Source: Ophiothrix spiculata (lineage: Eukaryota; Echinodermata; Ophiuroidea; Amphilepidida; Ophiotrichidae). Taken from it: a DNA stretch of 41,994 nucleotides. A model generated the notes under the pieces. It saw only the letters and a program-made list of their open reading frames with translations. It made no database searches and had not been told where the DNA came from. A program made the position numbers and the translations under genes. The stretch lies in assembly GCA_000969725.1 (NCBI GenBank), contig JXSR01S032702.1, one strand, 5' to 3'. Every line of letters starts with the position of its first letter. Position 1 is the stretch's first letter. This document shows positions 12,379 through 23,039 of this stretch, in pieces.

Positions 12379-12498
12379 TCCTCAAACGAGTGGAAATTCA
12401 TTCATTTTAGAGTGATTTTCACTCTTTATGAGTGGAAACATACAAAACCACTCTTTTGGAGAGTAAAATATTCACTCGTTTACATTTAGAGAGATACT
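12379..12498. repeat. GAGTG/CACTC cluster A
   Basis: A short cluster of alternating GAGTG and CACTC words (for example ACTCTTTATGAGTGG), ending in CACTCG then ACATTTAGAGAG, with GGTACC shortly after (12511-12516). The larger cluster at 13456-13755 ends in the same order of words, so the two are probably copies of one element. Confidence 0.6.
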
Positions 12499-12844
12499 AT
12501 ACCGACCTTAAGGTACCTATTGACAATGCGGTCACATTGTTTTAAACCTTGACTGATCACGACCGATGCGGATTGAATTATGTACATTAGTCAAATGTTT
12601 TCCGTCTTACAGGCTCTTACATTTCCAAAGCAGGCCAAATAGCATACAATATAAAATTGTTGTAATGTTGTCTTTGAACAAAAGGCTACAGGATAGAGAA
12701 AAAGATAAAATATTGCTATTAAAACACGTGCACTACATTTACCCATTCTATATCTGTATGTCAAAATATGTTCGATAGGAATTCATCAAAATATCCCTCA
12801 AAATGTGTTTCCAGCCCCTCGATATCAATCACCACAAATTATCA

Positions 12845-12918
12845 GCCGTTGGCATCTATTGAAATAGGGTGATGGCACTCAATCACCTGTACCTTGAGAT
12901 AAGCCTTCTTCATTGCTT
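12845..12918 (-). pseudogene. C2-like exon block, copy 3
   Basis: 12898-12845 on the minus strand reads LKVQVIECHHPISIDANG, with the acceptor-like TTAGTCAG at its upstream side (AG at 12920-12919). The stretch between acceptor and Leu differs in length from copies 1 and 2 (net indels of one or two bases), so the three copies do not share one frame through it. Two stop codons follow DANG. Probably a dead exon. Confidence 0.35.
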
Positions 12919-13280
12919 CTGACTAACAAGTACCTGTAAAAACTTTATTGTGAGTGGAATACCAAAGAGGTTCGTAGACTCGTAAAATTAATGAAAGGTT
13001 TGAAGGAAGAGAGAATTTGTGACTCCAATGGAATTGATTTAAACACCTTCAGAAATCTAAAATGGTATTGTAAATTATAATGGATAAATCATGTGCAGTT
13101 TTATTTGGCTTTCATGTTATTTCGACAACTATATCCAACTCTTGACATTTTTCTTGGAATACCGTATTAGGAATATTTGATGACGATAGCTTAATTCTAA
13201 ACTTCGCTGGCTTATATCATTTCTGATCCTCAACATAGCATGGTTGCGTTGCTATCTTACGCCTTATTACGATGAAACCC

Positions 13281-13358
13281 GCACAGTTGTAGAATCTTCG
13301 CCCAGAAAGCGGACCCGGATTTCAAATCCCGACAGGTTTTTTTTTTTTTTTTTTTTTT
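13281..13358 (+). repeat. Second tRNA-like SINE remnant with 22-T run
   Basis: GCACAGTTGTAGAATC (13281-13296) resembles a decayed A-box and GATTTCAAATCCC (13318-13330) a B-box, followed by GACAGG and then 22 consecutive T (13337-13358). The tRNA-like order suggests a SINE head. The T-run is either a simple tail or a polymerase III terminator-like tract. No matching target duplication was found. Confidence 0.45.
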
Positions 13359-13455
13359 CATTTTTAATTTGATGTGGTCTAGTTAGTCAGTGTATAAAAT
13401 ATTTTGATACTTGTGTTTGAATAAATTTTTGAATGGACACGGTAATCTCTTAAGT

Positions 13456-13537
13456 GTGAATGTCACTCCTTTTTGAGTGAATATTTCGTAGAACGAGTAA
13501 TATGGTGAATATTCACTCAAAAAGGAGTGACGTTCAC
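13456..13537. repeat. 30-bp-arm inverted repeat (hairpin)
   Basis: The arms at 13456-13485 and 13508-13537 are complementary over 30 bp with one G-T pair, separated by a 22-base loop. The core of each arm is CACTCCTTTTTGAGTGAATA or its complement, so each arm is itself partly self-complementary. Confidence 0.9.
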
Positions 13538-13755
13538 TCTCAGCGAGTGAATGTCCTCTCTTTAAAAAGTAAAATGGAGGACAGTACATTTTCTAGTGGT
13601 GTTCACTCTCACTCTTTAATCACTCTTTTTGGAGTGAAAGTTCAGTCATTTCTCTCTTTTTCGAGTGGATTGACTAGCGCAAGCAGCTGTTGAGTGGTTT
13701 ACACTCTTTTTCGAGTGAATTGGGATTCACTCGTTTTTTCACTTTTTTACATTTA
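13538..13755. repeat. GAGTG/CACTC cluster B
   Basis: More than ten CACTC or GAGTG words, often paired as CACTC-TTTTT-GAGTG, continue from the hairpin to an end that reads ACATTTAGAGAG (13750-13761 region) and then GGTACC. No open frame is preserved. It shares its end with cluster A (12379-12498). Function unknown; probably the subrepeat-rich part of a non-autonomous mobile element. Confidence 0.65.
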
Positions 13756-15379
13756 GAGAGTTTGTAGGTACCCTAAATATTTGAAAGGTTGCGAAAATAA
13801 GGTTAAGATCACCGTATGCGATAACACAACTGTAAAATGCATAACGGTTATCGCCACAGTATTCGCTGACGTTATTTAGGAAGCTAGCGTCAGGGACTGA
13901 TTTATAGATAGGTATGAGTTATCTTTATATCCCTATACTTTATAATGGGATAACACCCACTTAATCAATTGTGTGTGGAAGTTTATTATTTCTAGTCCCT
14001 AGTGCTGCTAGTAGTCCTTTTGTTCTGATCATAATCATTCGATTAGTCTTGCCAGAAATAAGAACACAGTATAAGCACAATAACAGTTAAACGAATATCC
14101 TCGTTAATTTAGCGTGAATATCGGGCTGTTTTACGCTATTTCCAAGTCAAGCGGTAATATCCACCGCTACATTTTAACGTTTGCGTTCTCTATGAGAGAT
14201 ATCGCAACAGGTACTTGCACGTTAAGTTGTGTACCATACAATTCAATAAGAAAAGCAGTCAGGAGGCGAAATTGGCTTGAACAATAGCAAACTAAAGCTC
14301 TTAATTTCTGGATGTTGATTGGGAAACGGTTGTTTTAATAAGCATTAGTTAATGTCTGGACTTTGTTAGACCATGTGTGTAAGTCAAGGTGACACACTTT
14401 GATTGTATAAAAATACACGAAGTGAAAATATAAGCTGATTTTTACGTACAGCTCTAATTGAAATGTAGTTCAATAAGGGTTCCGCTGACGCTATTTTCAC
14501 AGCTGCTCATTTGCATTTGAATAGAAATAAGGTTAGCGTCGAAAATAGCGATCACGGATTTACAACGCAACCTCTCAATTGTCTTGAATTGACTGTATCA
14601 AAATTTCATTTAGACTATAAAAGTGCATTATTCTCTTATTATTGATACATATAATAATTGATCCAAATATATTTGTTATCATAATCGTGCACCTTCAAAT
14701 ATCTTCGGTATATTTTTATGAATTCAAAATGAACAAAACACTCAAGCCAAAGTGTACGTGCTGAATACCTGTTCAATTTGGTATTTTATAGATATATTTA
14801 TTTTATAATGTTCTGTTCTTATTGTTCATTGTTAAATTAATGTCTGATGAAAACCATAAATCAATCAACCTACCCAGAAAGTGATTAGTTTCCCTCATTT
14901 TTTTTGTATACTGGAAGTGGTCCATTATTGCCAATTTGAAGTTATTGCCTAAAAAGCAAAACCTATGTTTGGTTTTCAATAACGTTATTTCGCAAGGTAC
15001 GATATCTTTGGTGTAATGTTGCACCTGTTCTAGATACGTTTAAAAAACACTTTGATGAAGTGCCTCTCTGTGTTTTATTTTCTTTCTCGAGCTGCTTTAC
15101 AAATTTAAAAAATTACGAATCGCATTGAAACACGTAACATAGGTAACCCTATTTTTGCATAGACTTGGCTCAATAAATGATCATCACAATTAAAAATACA
15201 GTTGAAAGTAAAATAATGCATTGATTATCTTCATCTACATTGAAATGATAATTTAACAAATATCTGTACCCAAGATGTGTGATCGTTTAATACGTTTACA
15301 CAATAAACAAAAAATGACAACAAAATAATCCTGTGTTTTTGAAGCTTTAATTTAATAATATTGCAATGCACAATGTACA

Positions 15380-15759
15380 CATTTAGCCTGTTCCAGTTTG
15401 TCGTTAGTTATCTCATTAATGGACAAAGGATTTAGTTAACAAATCCCTTACAAATAGTTTACAAATTGTAAATGACCAAAGAAGTATCGAATTAATCTTA
15501 CCGCATAAAAGAGGCCTGCCAATCAAAGTATAAGAAAAGCTATTGTCTTCGACTAAAGCAAAAACGTCTGGCGGTTTTAGTTGTGCTTTTTATCGTGTAA
15601 ACACAAATGTATTGGTAAGGATTGCAATTTCTCAAGTGGGGATTATCTATACTTATTGCCTCCAGTGAATAGAATAAGTAATGGGTTAACAAAATATTTT
15701 ACTACGGATTACAAAATGCTTTGTTATGCACGGACAGAATATTTGAACTCAATAATTGT
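15380..15759. repeat. 380-bp dispersed repeat, copy A
   Basis: Closely matches 17101-17470 and more distantly 30099-30412. The shared landmark sequences are AAAGAAGTATCGAATTAATC, CTCAAGTGGGGATTATCTAT and CCAGTGAATAGAAT. Copies A and B both hold a plus-strand open frame of about 60 codons that starts MCFLSC, but copy C breaks it, so I do not call a gene. Confidence 0.75.
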
Positions 15760-16778
15760 GTGAAGGAAAGGAAAATTAGTTCAAATTTCAAATTAAAACA
15801 AGACATAAAAACACAAGTTTAATATTATTAAAGTGATTGCGCATCATCCTGATTCTAAAATTTTACTTATTCCCACACATGACAATCTTTTTTGGTGTTA
15901 TAGGAACAGCATGCCCATACAAACTTACCATTGTGATTGTTTTACCAAAAACAAAGAATTGTTGAAATTAGAGACAAAATTGTCCATCTCAGAATTTAGA
16001 TAACCCTAAATTTCAGTTGGCAGCTGAACAGAGCTGAATGACACTGTTGCGGTGGCTCAGAACAATCCATTATAATTGCATATGAGTTCTATTTGAAGTA
16101 AAAAAAAATATCTCAAAATAAAAGTGAAACATATCCTATTGTCGAAGAGTGATATTTTAAAGAAAACTATAGCCAAGGTATACAAATGTTGGGGACGGGA
16201 CGCACAATTCGACGCACAAAACGGGGTTGATAAAACTCATTTTTAATTATTTTTTTTAATTTCTGACTTTCAAATGTGTTTTTAAGTACAGTAGTAGCTA
16301 CACAATAATCATTCTGTAGACGTTTTCAAATTTTGGAAAACCATGGGCAATCCCTTTAAATATGTTTCATTCGTTCATTCATATATTTATCAATTTAGAA
16401 TATATGATTTAGTGATTTTTGTGTTGAAGTAAAGAGCAGAACTATGTGCCAATGATTTCCAGGTTTCATTGATTTCGTTAACAGAAAAAAAAACCATACT
16501 TAAAGAAGAATTTTAAAGTTAATAGCAACTTCATTTAGAAATAGTGTCATTTGAAATATCAGTGTTTTATAATTTACAATATATTTGTATTCGAAAAGCT
16601 ACAGAACTACAAGTAGATAAAATATGAAATGTACCATTACACTGGCATCTTCTTGCATCTCCTTGACATTTGTACAGAAATCTAAGTATACTTGATAGAA
16701 TTTTAATTAGGAATTAAAACAATTTATTGTTGGAAAGATATCGAGCACAAGTGAAGTGCACAAAAGTTATACAAACAC

Positions 16779-16823
16779 AAAGGTTACGTCAAACTCCCCC
16801 AGTTTTGAATCAAGTCTTGACAT
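16779..16823 (-). pseudogene. Conserved coding-like block GEFDVTF, copy 3
   Basis: The minus strand reads MSRLDSKLGEFDVTF. In the minus direction it lies upstream of the C2-like block of the same unit (12845), as in units 1 and 2, so the two blocks could be remnants of one minus-strand gene repeated with the array. Family unrecognised. Confidence 0.3.
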
Positions 16824-17100
16824 AACATTTACAGAATGTTTTTAAAACAAAAATAGATTATTATGCCGTTTTTAAACATTTTAATCCATTAATAACAATA
16901 CTAAAAGATAAGCTGCATGATTAGATTCTAACTATTAATTTACCTCAATAATAAGTAAAATTGCCCAATTCTAATAATATAATGAATGTCGTCATCTAAG
17001 TGTTGCTATGTTTAGTAAAGTACCGAGATGTTTGAAACCTAATCACTGGAATAAATTTGGTTTGCATCATACATCATTTGGTATATTCAGATACCAAATA

Positions 17101-17470
17101 CATTTAGCCTGTTCAAGTTTGTCGTAAGTTATCTCATTAAAGGACAAAGGATTTAGTTTACAAAATAGTTTAAAAATTGTAAATGACAAAAGAAGTATCG
17201 AATTAATCTTACCACACAAAAGAGGCATGTCAATCAAAGTATAGGATAGGCTATTGTCTTCGACGAAAGCAAAAACGTCTGGCGGTTTTAGTTGTGCTTT
17301 TTATCGTGTCAACACAAAAGGATTGTTACGGATTGCAATTTCTCAAGTGGGGATTATCTATACTTATTGCCTCCAGTGAATAGAATAAGTAATGGGTTAA
17401 CAAAATATTTTACTACGGATTACAACATGCATTGTTATGCACGGACAGAACATTTGAACTCAATAATTGT
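17101..17470. repeat. 380-bp dispersed repeat, copy B
   Basis: Near-identical to copy A over its length, with a short deletion after the TTTAGTTTACAAA stretch. It lies directly next to the end of array unit 3. Confidence 0.75.
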
Positions 17471-17630
17471 ACACAATTATGATACATGTAGTCTTTAAAA
17501 GCTGACGATGCCAATACTTATAGAGCCTGTGGGATAATACAATAATTTTGTTATAAAATGCGGAAGTAAACAACAGTAAGTGAGGACTGATTAATATTAA
17601 AAAAACTAGGACATGCACCAATGCAGTAGT

Positions 17631-17822
17631 TTACAGCAACAACAAACTATGTGCCAGTCCAGAAGCCATAAACACATATGACAACAGATACACATGTACC
17701 ATCCTCTTGAAAGATGCAACATCATAATCGGAAATGTCGCCAACTGCATTATCCGGTAATCTGTTCCAAACATGTGCATAACCCTTGGGTGCATAAATGT
17801 CCGCCCTGTAAAGATGTTTCAT
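17631..17822 (-). pseudogene. LINE ORF2 C-terminal remnant
   Basis: The 63-codon minus-strand frame contains VWNRLPDNAV followed by VASFKR. This matches the hallmark near the C-terminus of many CR1/Jockey-type LINE polyproteins (W-N-x-LP-x-x-V-V ... SFK). The preceding YAPKGYAH is compatible with the usual aromatic/Pro/Arg lead-in. Nothing of the reverse transcriptase or endonuclease is seen next to it. The remnant is truncated and surrounded by unrelated repeats. Confidence 0.45.
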
Positions 17823-18117
17823 ATGTTAGCTTGATATACCAAAACAATATTTCATATGGTTTTCGTCTCAGGATGGTCGACATTGAGGCTTATGAGATAG
17901 AAGTTATCAGCTTGTTTATAACATGTTTTTCTCTATCACGTACAAAATAGTTTGGGTGAATACATACAAATAAGATTTGGATAAGCTCATAAAACTTAAA
18001 AAGTAAGCTATTTCTTAATAGTTATAACAGAAGTCATACTGCTCCAATTTTTGGTATATATAATGTTCCAAATATTATATGTGTACATTACAATTCGGTA
18101 CATTAATGTATAAATAT

Positions 18118-18940
18118 GCAGCAGTGGAAATACCCATATGATAGTCTACCCAGGGTTGCGCAACCATGTGTTGTCTTCCACTTAAGTTCCTATACGAAGA
18201 ACATACTATTACTAGTAGTGCAAAGCGGGTATATCATAATATACTCAGTTGTTTTATAGCAGGTTTTGACAACCCAGGGTAATCAGAGTCAGTTGCATTA
18301 ACAACTTGAAGTTATAAGTGAAGTTCATTTGTCAACCAGCAAAATGGGTGATATTTTATAGCAGGTTGTAAAGTGTTCAACCTAGGTGATCTTCATTCAA
18401 ATAATTGTCAATTTGAAGTTGTTATTGAATTCAATGGTCGACCAAGGGTAATCATAGTTGAGAGCATTTCTGGGTTCCCACACAGTCAATATCATATTAG
18501 ATGAATCACTTCTCTGAACAACGTTCATCGCAACACTAAGCCTACCAACCACACAAAGGCATGGGAATGATGACATTGACAACAAATCACGCTCAGCTTG
18601 TGTCGTATTATCTTTCTCCATATACACATAAATACATATAAATCCACACAGCTGACGGTCCGCTATTGTATTTTTGACCTATACTCCCTGCCAAATATTA
18701 AACGGGTGCTGCTGTCTACCCTGGTGATCTTCACTTCTGCACTTACCAACTTGAAGTTGTTAATGAAGTTCATTTGTCAACCCAGGGTAATCATAGTCAG
18801 TTGATATATTTTAAGCCTAGATATACTTAATAGTAGTATAATGTAGTATGTTCTACGTATAGAGTCCATGCACTAAGTGGAAGACAACCCAGGGTTCCGC
18901 AACCCTGGGTAGACTGTCATGTGGGTATTTCCACCGCTGC
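18118..18940. mobile_element. Mutator-like non-autonomous element, 823 bp
   Basis: The long terminal inverted repeats begin GCAGCAGTGGAAATACCCAT and, at the other end on the reverse strand, GCAGCGGTGGAAATACCCAC. About 60 of the first 66 positions agree, and weaker pairing extends to about 115 bp. A perfect 10-bp target duplication GTATAAATAT flanks it (18108-18117 and 18941-18950). Long inverted ends and a 9-11-bp duplication fit the Mutator (MULE) superfamily. The ends hold an internal palindrome (ACCCAGGGTT ... AACCCTGGGT). The interior holds three diverged copies of a direct subrepeat with the words CTTGAAGTTGTTAATGAAG and CCCAGGGTAATCATAG. No transposase is present. Confidence 0.85.
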
Positions 18941-20520
18941 GTATAAATATCATGTGCATATTACCTTCATCATTCGATAATTATTTTAGCAACAATCTGA
19001 CGTACACAACTACTCGACAAGACATAAACATCATCTTCAGTTACTAAAAATAAAGAAGTTTTTATGATCAATCTGTCAGAACAACTGGTTCGCATCTTTG
19101 GAATTCTTTTGACTATTAATTCAATAACTAAAATTCAGTCAAACAAATCAAAAAGGAATGAAAACATGAATTAATATCTGCCTATATATGTAATAAGCTG
19201 CCTTTTGCTTTGAGTACCATTATTTTAACTTCTTTTTGAACATTATTAACAATTAGCTATCCCTTTTCCCTTCTTTTTGAGCATTATCCGCGTATCTGTC
19301 TTGTCCTGTGGTTGTTGTATTTATTGAAATTTCTTTGTCCGGGGGAAGACATATCACCGGACTTTTTGCCATCCAGCCCTCAATAATTGTGTTTTTAAGG
19401 CCTTCTTTTAGATTTTGTAGATCTAACATTTCTTGTTTTTATATTATATTTGATTGTTTTGTATGTTTTTATGCAAAAATAAAATGAAAAATTAACAATC
19501 GGCAATTCATACTATTCAATAATATTCAAAGTTAAATGTTACTTTAAATGGACTATCACAATAACATAATATCACGAAACACATAACTGAAATAATTTTG
19601 CAAAATTTCACTAATTATTTCATTATTATTATTACAATAACTGAATAATTTCATAAACACGTCAAAGCACACTCCTAAAATAATATTTTTGATAAAACAT
19701 ATGAAATCAATACGGACGTAAGCTGGTACAAGTATTTACACACTTATGTAAATATTGACAATTTGTTTTTTACAATTTATCAAAACCACTATTTACTTTT
19801 CCGTGTGAAACTAATAAATTATGTTTATTTTTGTTTTTGTATGATCAAAAACACAATTTACTTTTTTCCGTGTACGTTTAATGAACTTTATTTTACGTTT
19901 ACATTTCTGTACTAATACATAAAACGTTTTGTTAAGCATTCTTCTCGATATTTTCCATTTACTATCCCACTTTTTCAAATATATGATCTAGGTCAGCTCC
20001 ATATGGATATCGTGTAATTGGAAATCTTGTGTAAAATCCTGGGTGACGTGAACTTAATTTCACAGCTTATCAAGTTATTTACTTCGGGAAATGATGTTCT
20101 GACAATAATATTACCACAGGCAATATACGATTTAAATTTATATCTAGTAACTTGTATATATTTATAGTTGTTTCATTAAATATAGCGATGATATCCTTAC
20201 AGTTTCTTTCATTTTTATAAAAATAGTCGTATAATTGCGAGAATATAAACTGAAATGAGATGTTTGAAGCATAATTTCATAAAGGTGATACGTGTTTATA
20301 CTTCTTGATGTTTTTTTAGATTAACTCAATGATATTTACCGCAGTAATTGTAAATGTTGACATTAAGCAGGGAACTGTTTGGGTGTAATGTGACAAACGA
20401 AAAAAGAAACAATAATATATACCAAGTACTTGTTCTTACTTTAAGTTTTTATTTTTTCATGATGTACCCATTTTCTTGTTTTCTTATTGAATGATTATAA
20501 CTAAAATTCCAGGGGGCTAC

Positions 20521-20970
20521 TGCCATTGCAAGGTGGACACCATGTTCATACATGTCCTTTAAAAATAATTATCCTTCGTTCATATAATACCCTAGAATAA
20601 GTATTTTGTCATGTTTTTCCAACCATAAAAATCATGTTCAAATCAAGTCTGAAAACATATATTTTCAAGTAAGCCTTCTTTAATGTTTTCCATAAGATGT
20701 TCTTGTTTTCTGCCCTTTTACAATGTATTTGCTCATTACATCAATAACAGAGACTTGGAGTTAAATTAAACTAATAAAGACGGGGTTTTAGGAAAGATTT
20801 TAATTTTAATTTTAATTCCATACCATTTACATGCACCAAATTATTGTAAACTATATCCTACTCTCCAGATTTTGATACCCTTTGCAATGTACTCAAGTAC
20901 ATCGCCCATTCGTAAAAAAAAATCCCTCTTTACTCGTTTTGTATACGAGCATGGTGTCCACCTTGTAATG
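20521..20970. repeat. Inverted repeat, arms about 30 bp
   Basis: The 20521-20551 arm (core AAGGTGGACACCATG) is complementary to 20941-20970 (core CATGGTGTCCACCTT). Just outside, CCAGGGG (about 20511) and CCCCTGG (about 21144) could be the outer ends of a DNA element with diverged flanks CTAAAAT/CCAAAAT. That outer boundary is weak. Confidence 0.55.
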
Positions 20971-20996
20971 ACAATGGAGCAATCTACACGAAGTCT

Positions 20997-21107
20997 GCAT
21001 CTCCGTAGACCGCTTACACGTACGCATTTACGCATACTGCTGTACAACAGATCCGGATCTGACGCCCGTGTGGCCGCAATCAACTGAAAAGCGGCTTACG
21101 GAGATGC
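20997..21107. repeat. Hairpin with GC-rich loop
   Basis: GCATCTCCGTAGACCGC (20997-21013) pairs with GCGGCTTACGGAGATGC (21091-21107) with two mismatches. The loop is unusually rich in CpG and ACG words compared with the AT-rich surroundings, which suggests an inserted element. Confidence 0.6.
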
Positions 21108-21430
21108 GCATTCATCTGGATTTGCAGCCCCATTGCTGCCTCCCCTGGACCAAAATACGTTACGTTAGGTTGAAGTATTAATATAGATTTATGAAATGTA
21201 AAGGTATTTGGGTACCAATGTCAAGGACTCAAGGACCAACATACTGCAATATAAGTGGCTGTACCTCCAACTGACACTCTGTCAAAAACATTTTAGGTTT
21301 GATCAAGAATTCATTTTTACAATTGAATCAAAATATACAAATCTTGATCAACGCTATAGCTGGCATCCAGGGGTTTGAAGGGACTTGAAGGGACTTTCCC
21401 GCATACAGTTTTATTTTCAGTGCCCTATTG

Positions 21431-23039
21431 TGTTTACATTACTCTTATTATTTTTCACTATTGCGACAGGTATGCTACTGAGAAAATGTGTGGTGATGAG
21501 CATATCAATAATTGTATCATTTTTATGACAAGCGAAGAAAACTTGAGCGATTATTATTATCTCACATTGGACATCTATAAAAACATTCATCAATTGTCAA
21601 TGTAACTATTATCTCAAATATGTCAAGATTCTACATACCTGTAGTGAACATTGGGATAAATGAATTTAATAAGTACCCTACTCGCAAGCTTCTTTATCTG
21701 AAATTTCTATGTCTTTTTCAATTTGAAGATACAGGTATCAAAATGGTAGTAATTTGATATAGTTAGTTAGATATATCATTGCATATATATTGGAATGAAG
21801 CTAATCATGTTGTGTAGATGCATATCTGCTGTGTAATAGGTATACATAATCAGACCTATGTTATGTAATATTTTACATAATCAGACCTAATCTAGGTTAA
21901 TTATGACTTCGAACAACCGTATGTTATGAAAACAATTATATTTTTTCAGTCATTTTAATTTTAAGTATACAACTTAAGGTGTTTTTGGTGCAAACTGATA
22001 CAATCAATTCAAGATAATTTGATTTCTTAACAAATACAGGTATACCGTATTTAAACACTGGTGTCTGTGATGCCTCTCTATTTCTCTTTATTTGTCACTC
22101 TGTTAATTTGAAATTTGGTTGAGCAATTAAGTAAACAATTTTTAACGAATTCTGGTAAGCAAGAAATTTAAATTTTATTTTTTGTTTAATTTTATTTTTA
22201 TTATTTAAATACAGAAAAAATTACAAACACCTTGAGCGTGAAGTGGTCATTCTATCTTTAGAATTTAACACAAGTACAAAACCTTTTACGGATTCGACAT
22301 GGATAGCATTAGATTTTAATAGCAAAAGCCAACATTGGTCAATTTTAATGTAATTTCAGCACAGACAGGGAAGCTTTTACAAATCTACACAGTAGCTTTC
22401 CGTCACTTATTCAATTTGCAAACCAGTTGTATTCTTATGCATTAAGGCTTGCTAACAGACTGAAAACACGTTTCAAATATCCGTTAATTCCACCATAAAT
22501 CGTGTGCCATCATAGATGTAAGAACAGAAACAACTCACAGTAATAACTTCTATAAATAGTAACATATGTACAGCCATTGTTAAGGAATAATTTTTTAATT
22601 TAAATCCATGTGTTTTTATAAATCTAAGGTATATTTTTTTCTAAAATACAGAGAAAGACATAAAATGACACAAAAGACAAACCGCCAACTGGTATACATG
22701 TATAATATATATACATTGTATATTGTATACAACCAAAATCAAATCTACGGCATATCTAAATGGGCGTTCACACTATTGTCCGCGACCGATGTCTGAGTTG
22801 TGGTTTCAAGCTGGCCATCATTTGAGTTGTGTTCACATTCGTAGATGCCGAAAATTTCGGTTAATTGTGACCATTTAACGGCTAATGTGACAGTATGAAT
22901 AGTTGAATGACAGTTGAAATCAATCCAAGTCATACATGTACAACAAGCTTCCTTATAGCTTACTTGGTGCCAAGTACCAAGCTGGGTTTCCTTGGCGAAA
23001 GCCTAAACAAGGTGATTTTTTTTTTTTAAGTTAAAGACG
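21431..23039. other. Gene-free stretch
   Basis: AT-rich with short chance frames only. The frames on both strands at 22745-22933 have no recognisable domain. Nothing else supported. Confidence 0.45.

Larger units (their letters stand above)
11330..17060. repeat. Tandem-array unit 3 (expanded by insertions)
   Basis: Third copy of the array segment. Collinear landmarks are 11332-11450 (also at 19700-19815), 11570-11800 (also at 4320 and 19980), 12660-12740, the C2-like block at 12816, 14590-15020, 15240-15280, 16650-16680, the GEFDVTF block at 16779 and 17010-17060. It is about twice the length of unit 1. The extra sequence includes the GAGTG cluster, a SINE-like head with poly-T, and one copy of a 380-bp dispersed repeat at 15380. 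Confidence 0.65.
19690..21430. repeat. Tandem-array unit 4 (partial)
   Basis: 19700-19815 matches 11332-11450, 19980-20330 matches 11570-11940, and 21230-21430 matches 12060-12250 (shared words CTTGATCAA and GGGACTT). An inverted-repeat structure sits between the last two matches (20508-21150). No C2-like or GEFEVTF block follows, so the array decays or ends here. Confidence 0.6.

Noticed and set aside
13790..14570. Possible element with AATAAGGTTA...CG words and CGCTATTTTC/GAAAATAGCG arms
   Set aside because: The inverted arms are only about 10 bp, the direct words are imperfect and no target duplication could be found.
15581..15763. MCFLSC small frame as a gene
   Set aside because: Kept in two recent repeat copies but lost in the older copy at 30099, so not evidence of coding function.
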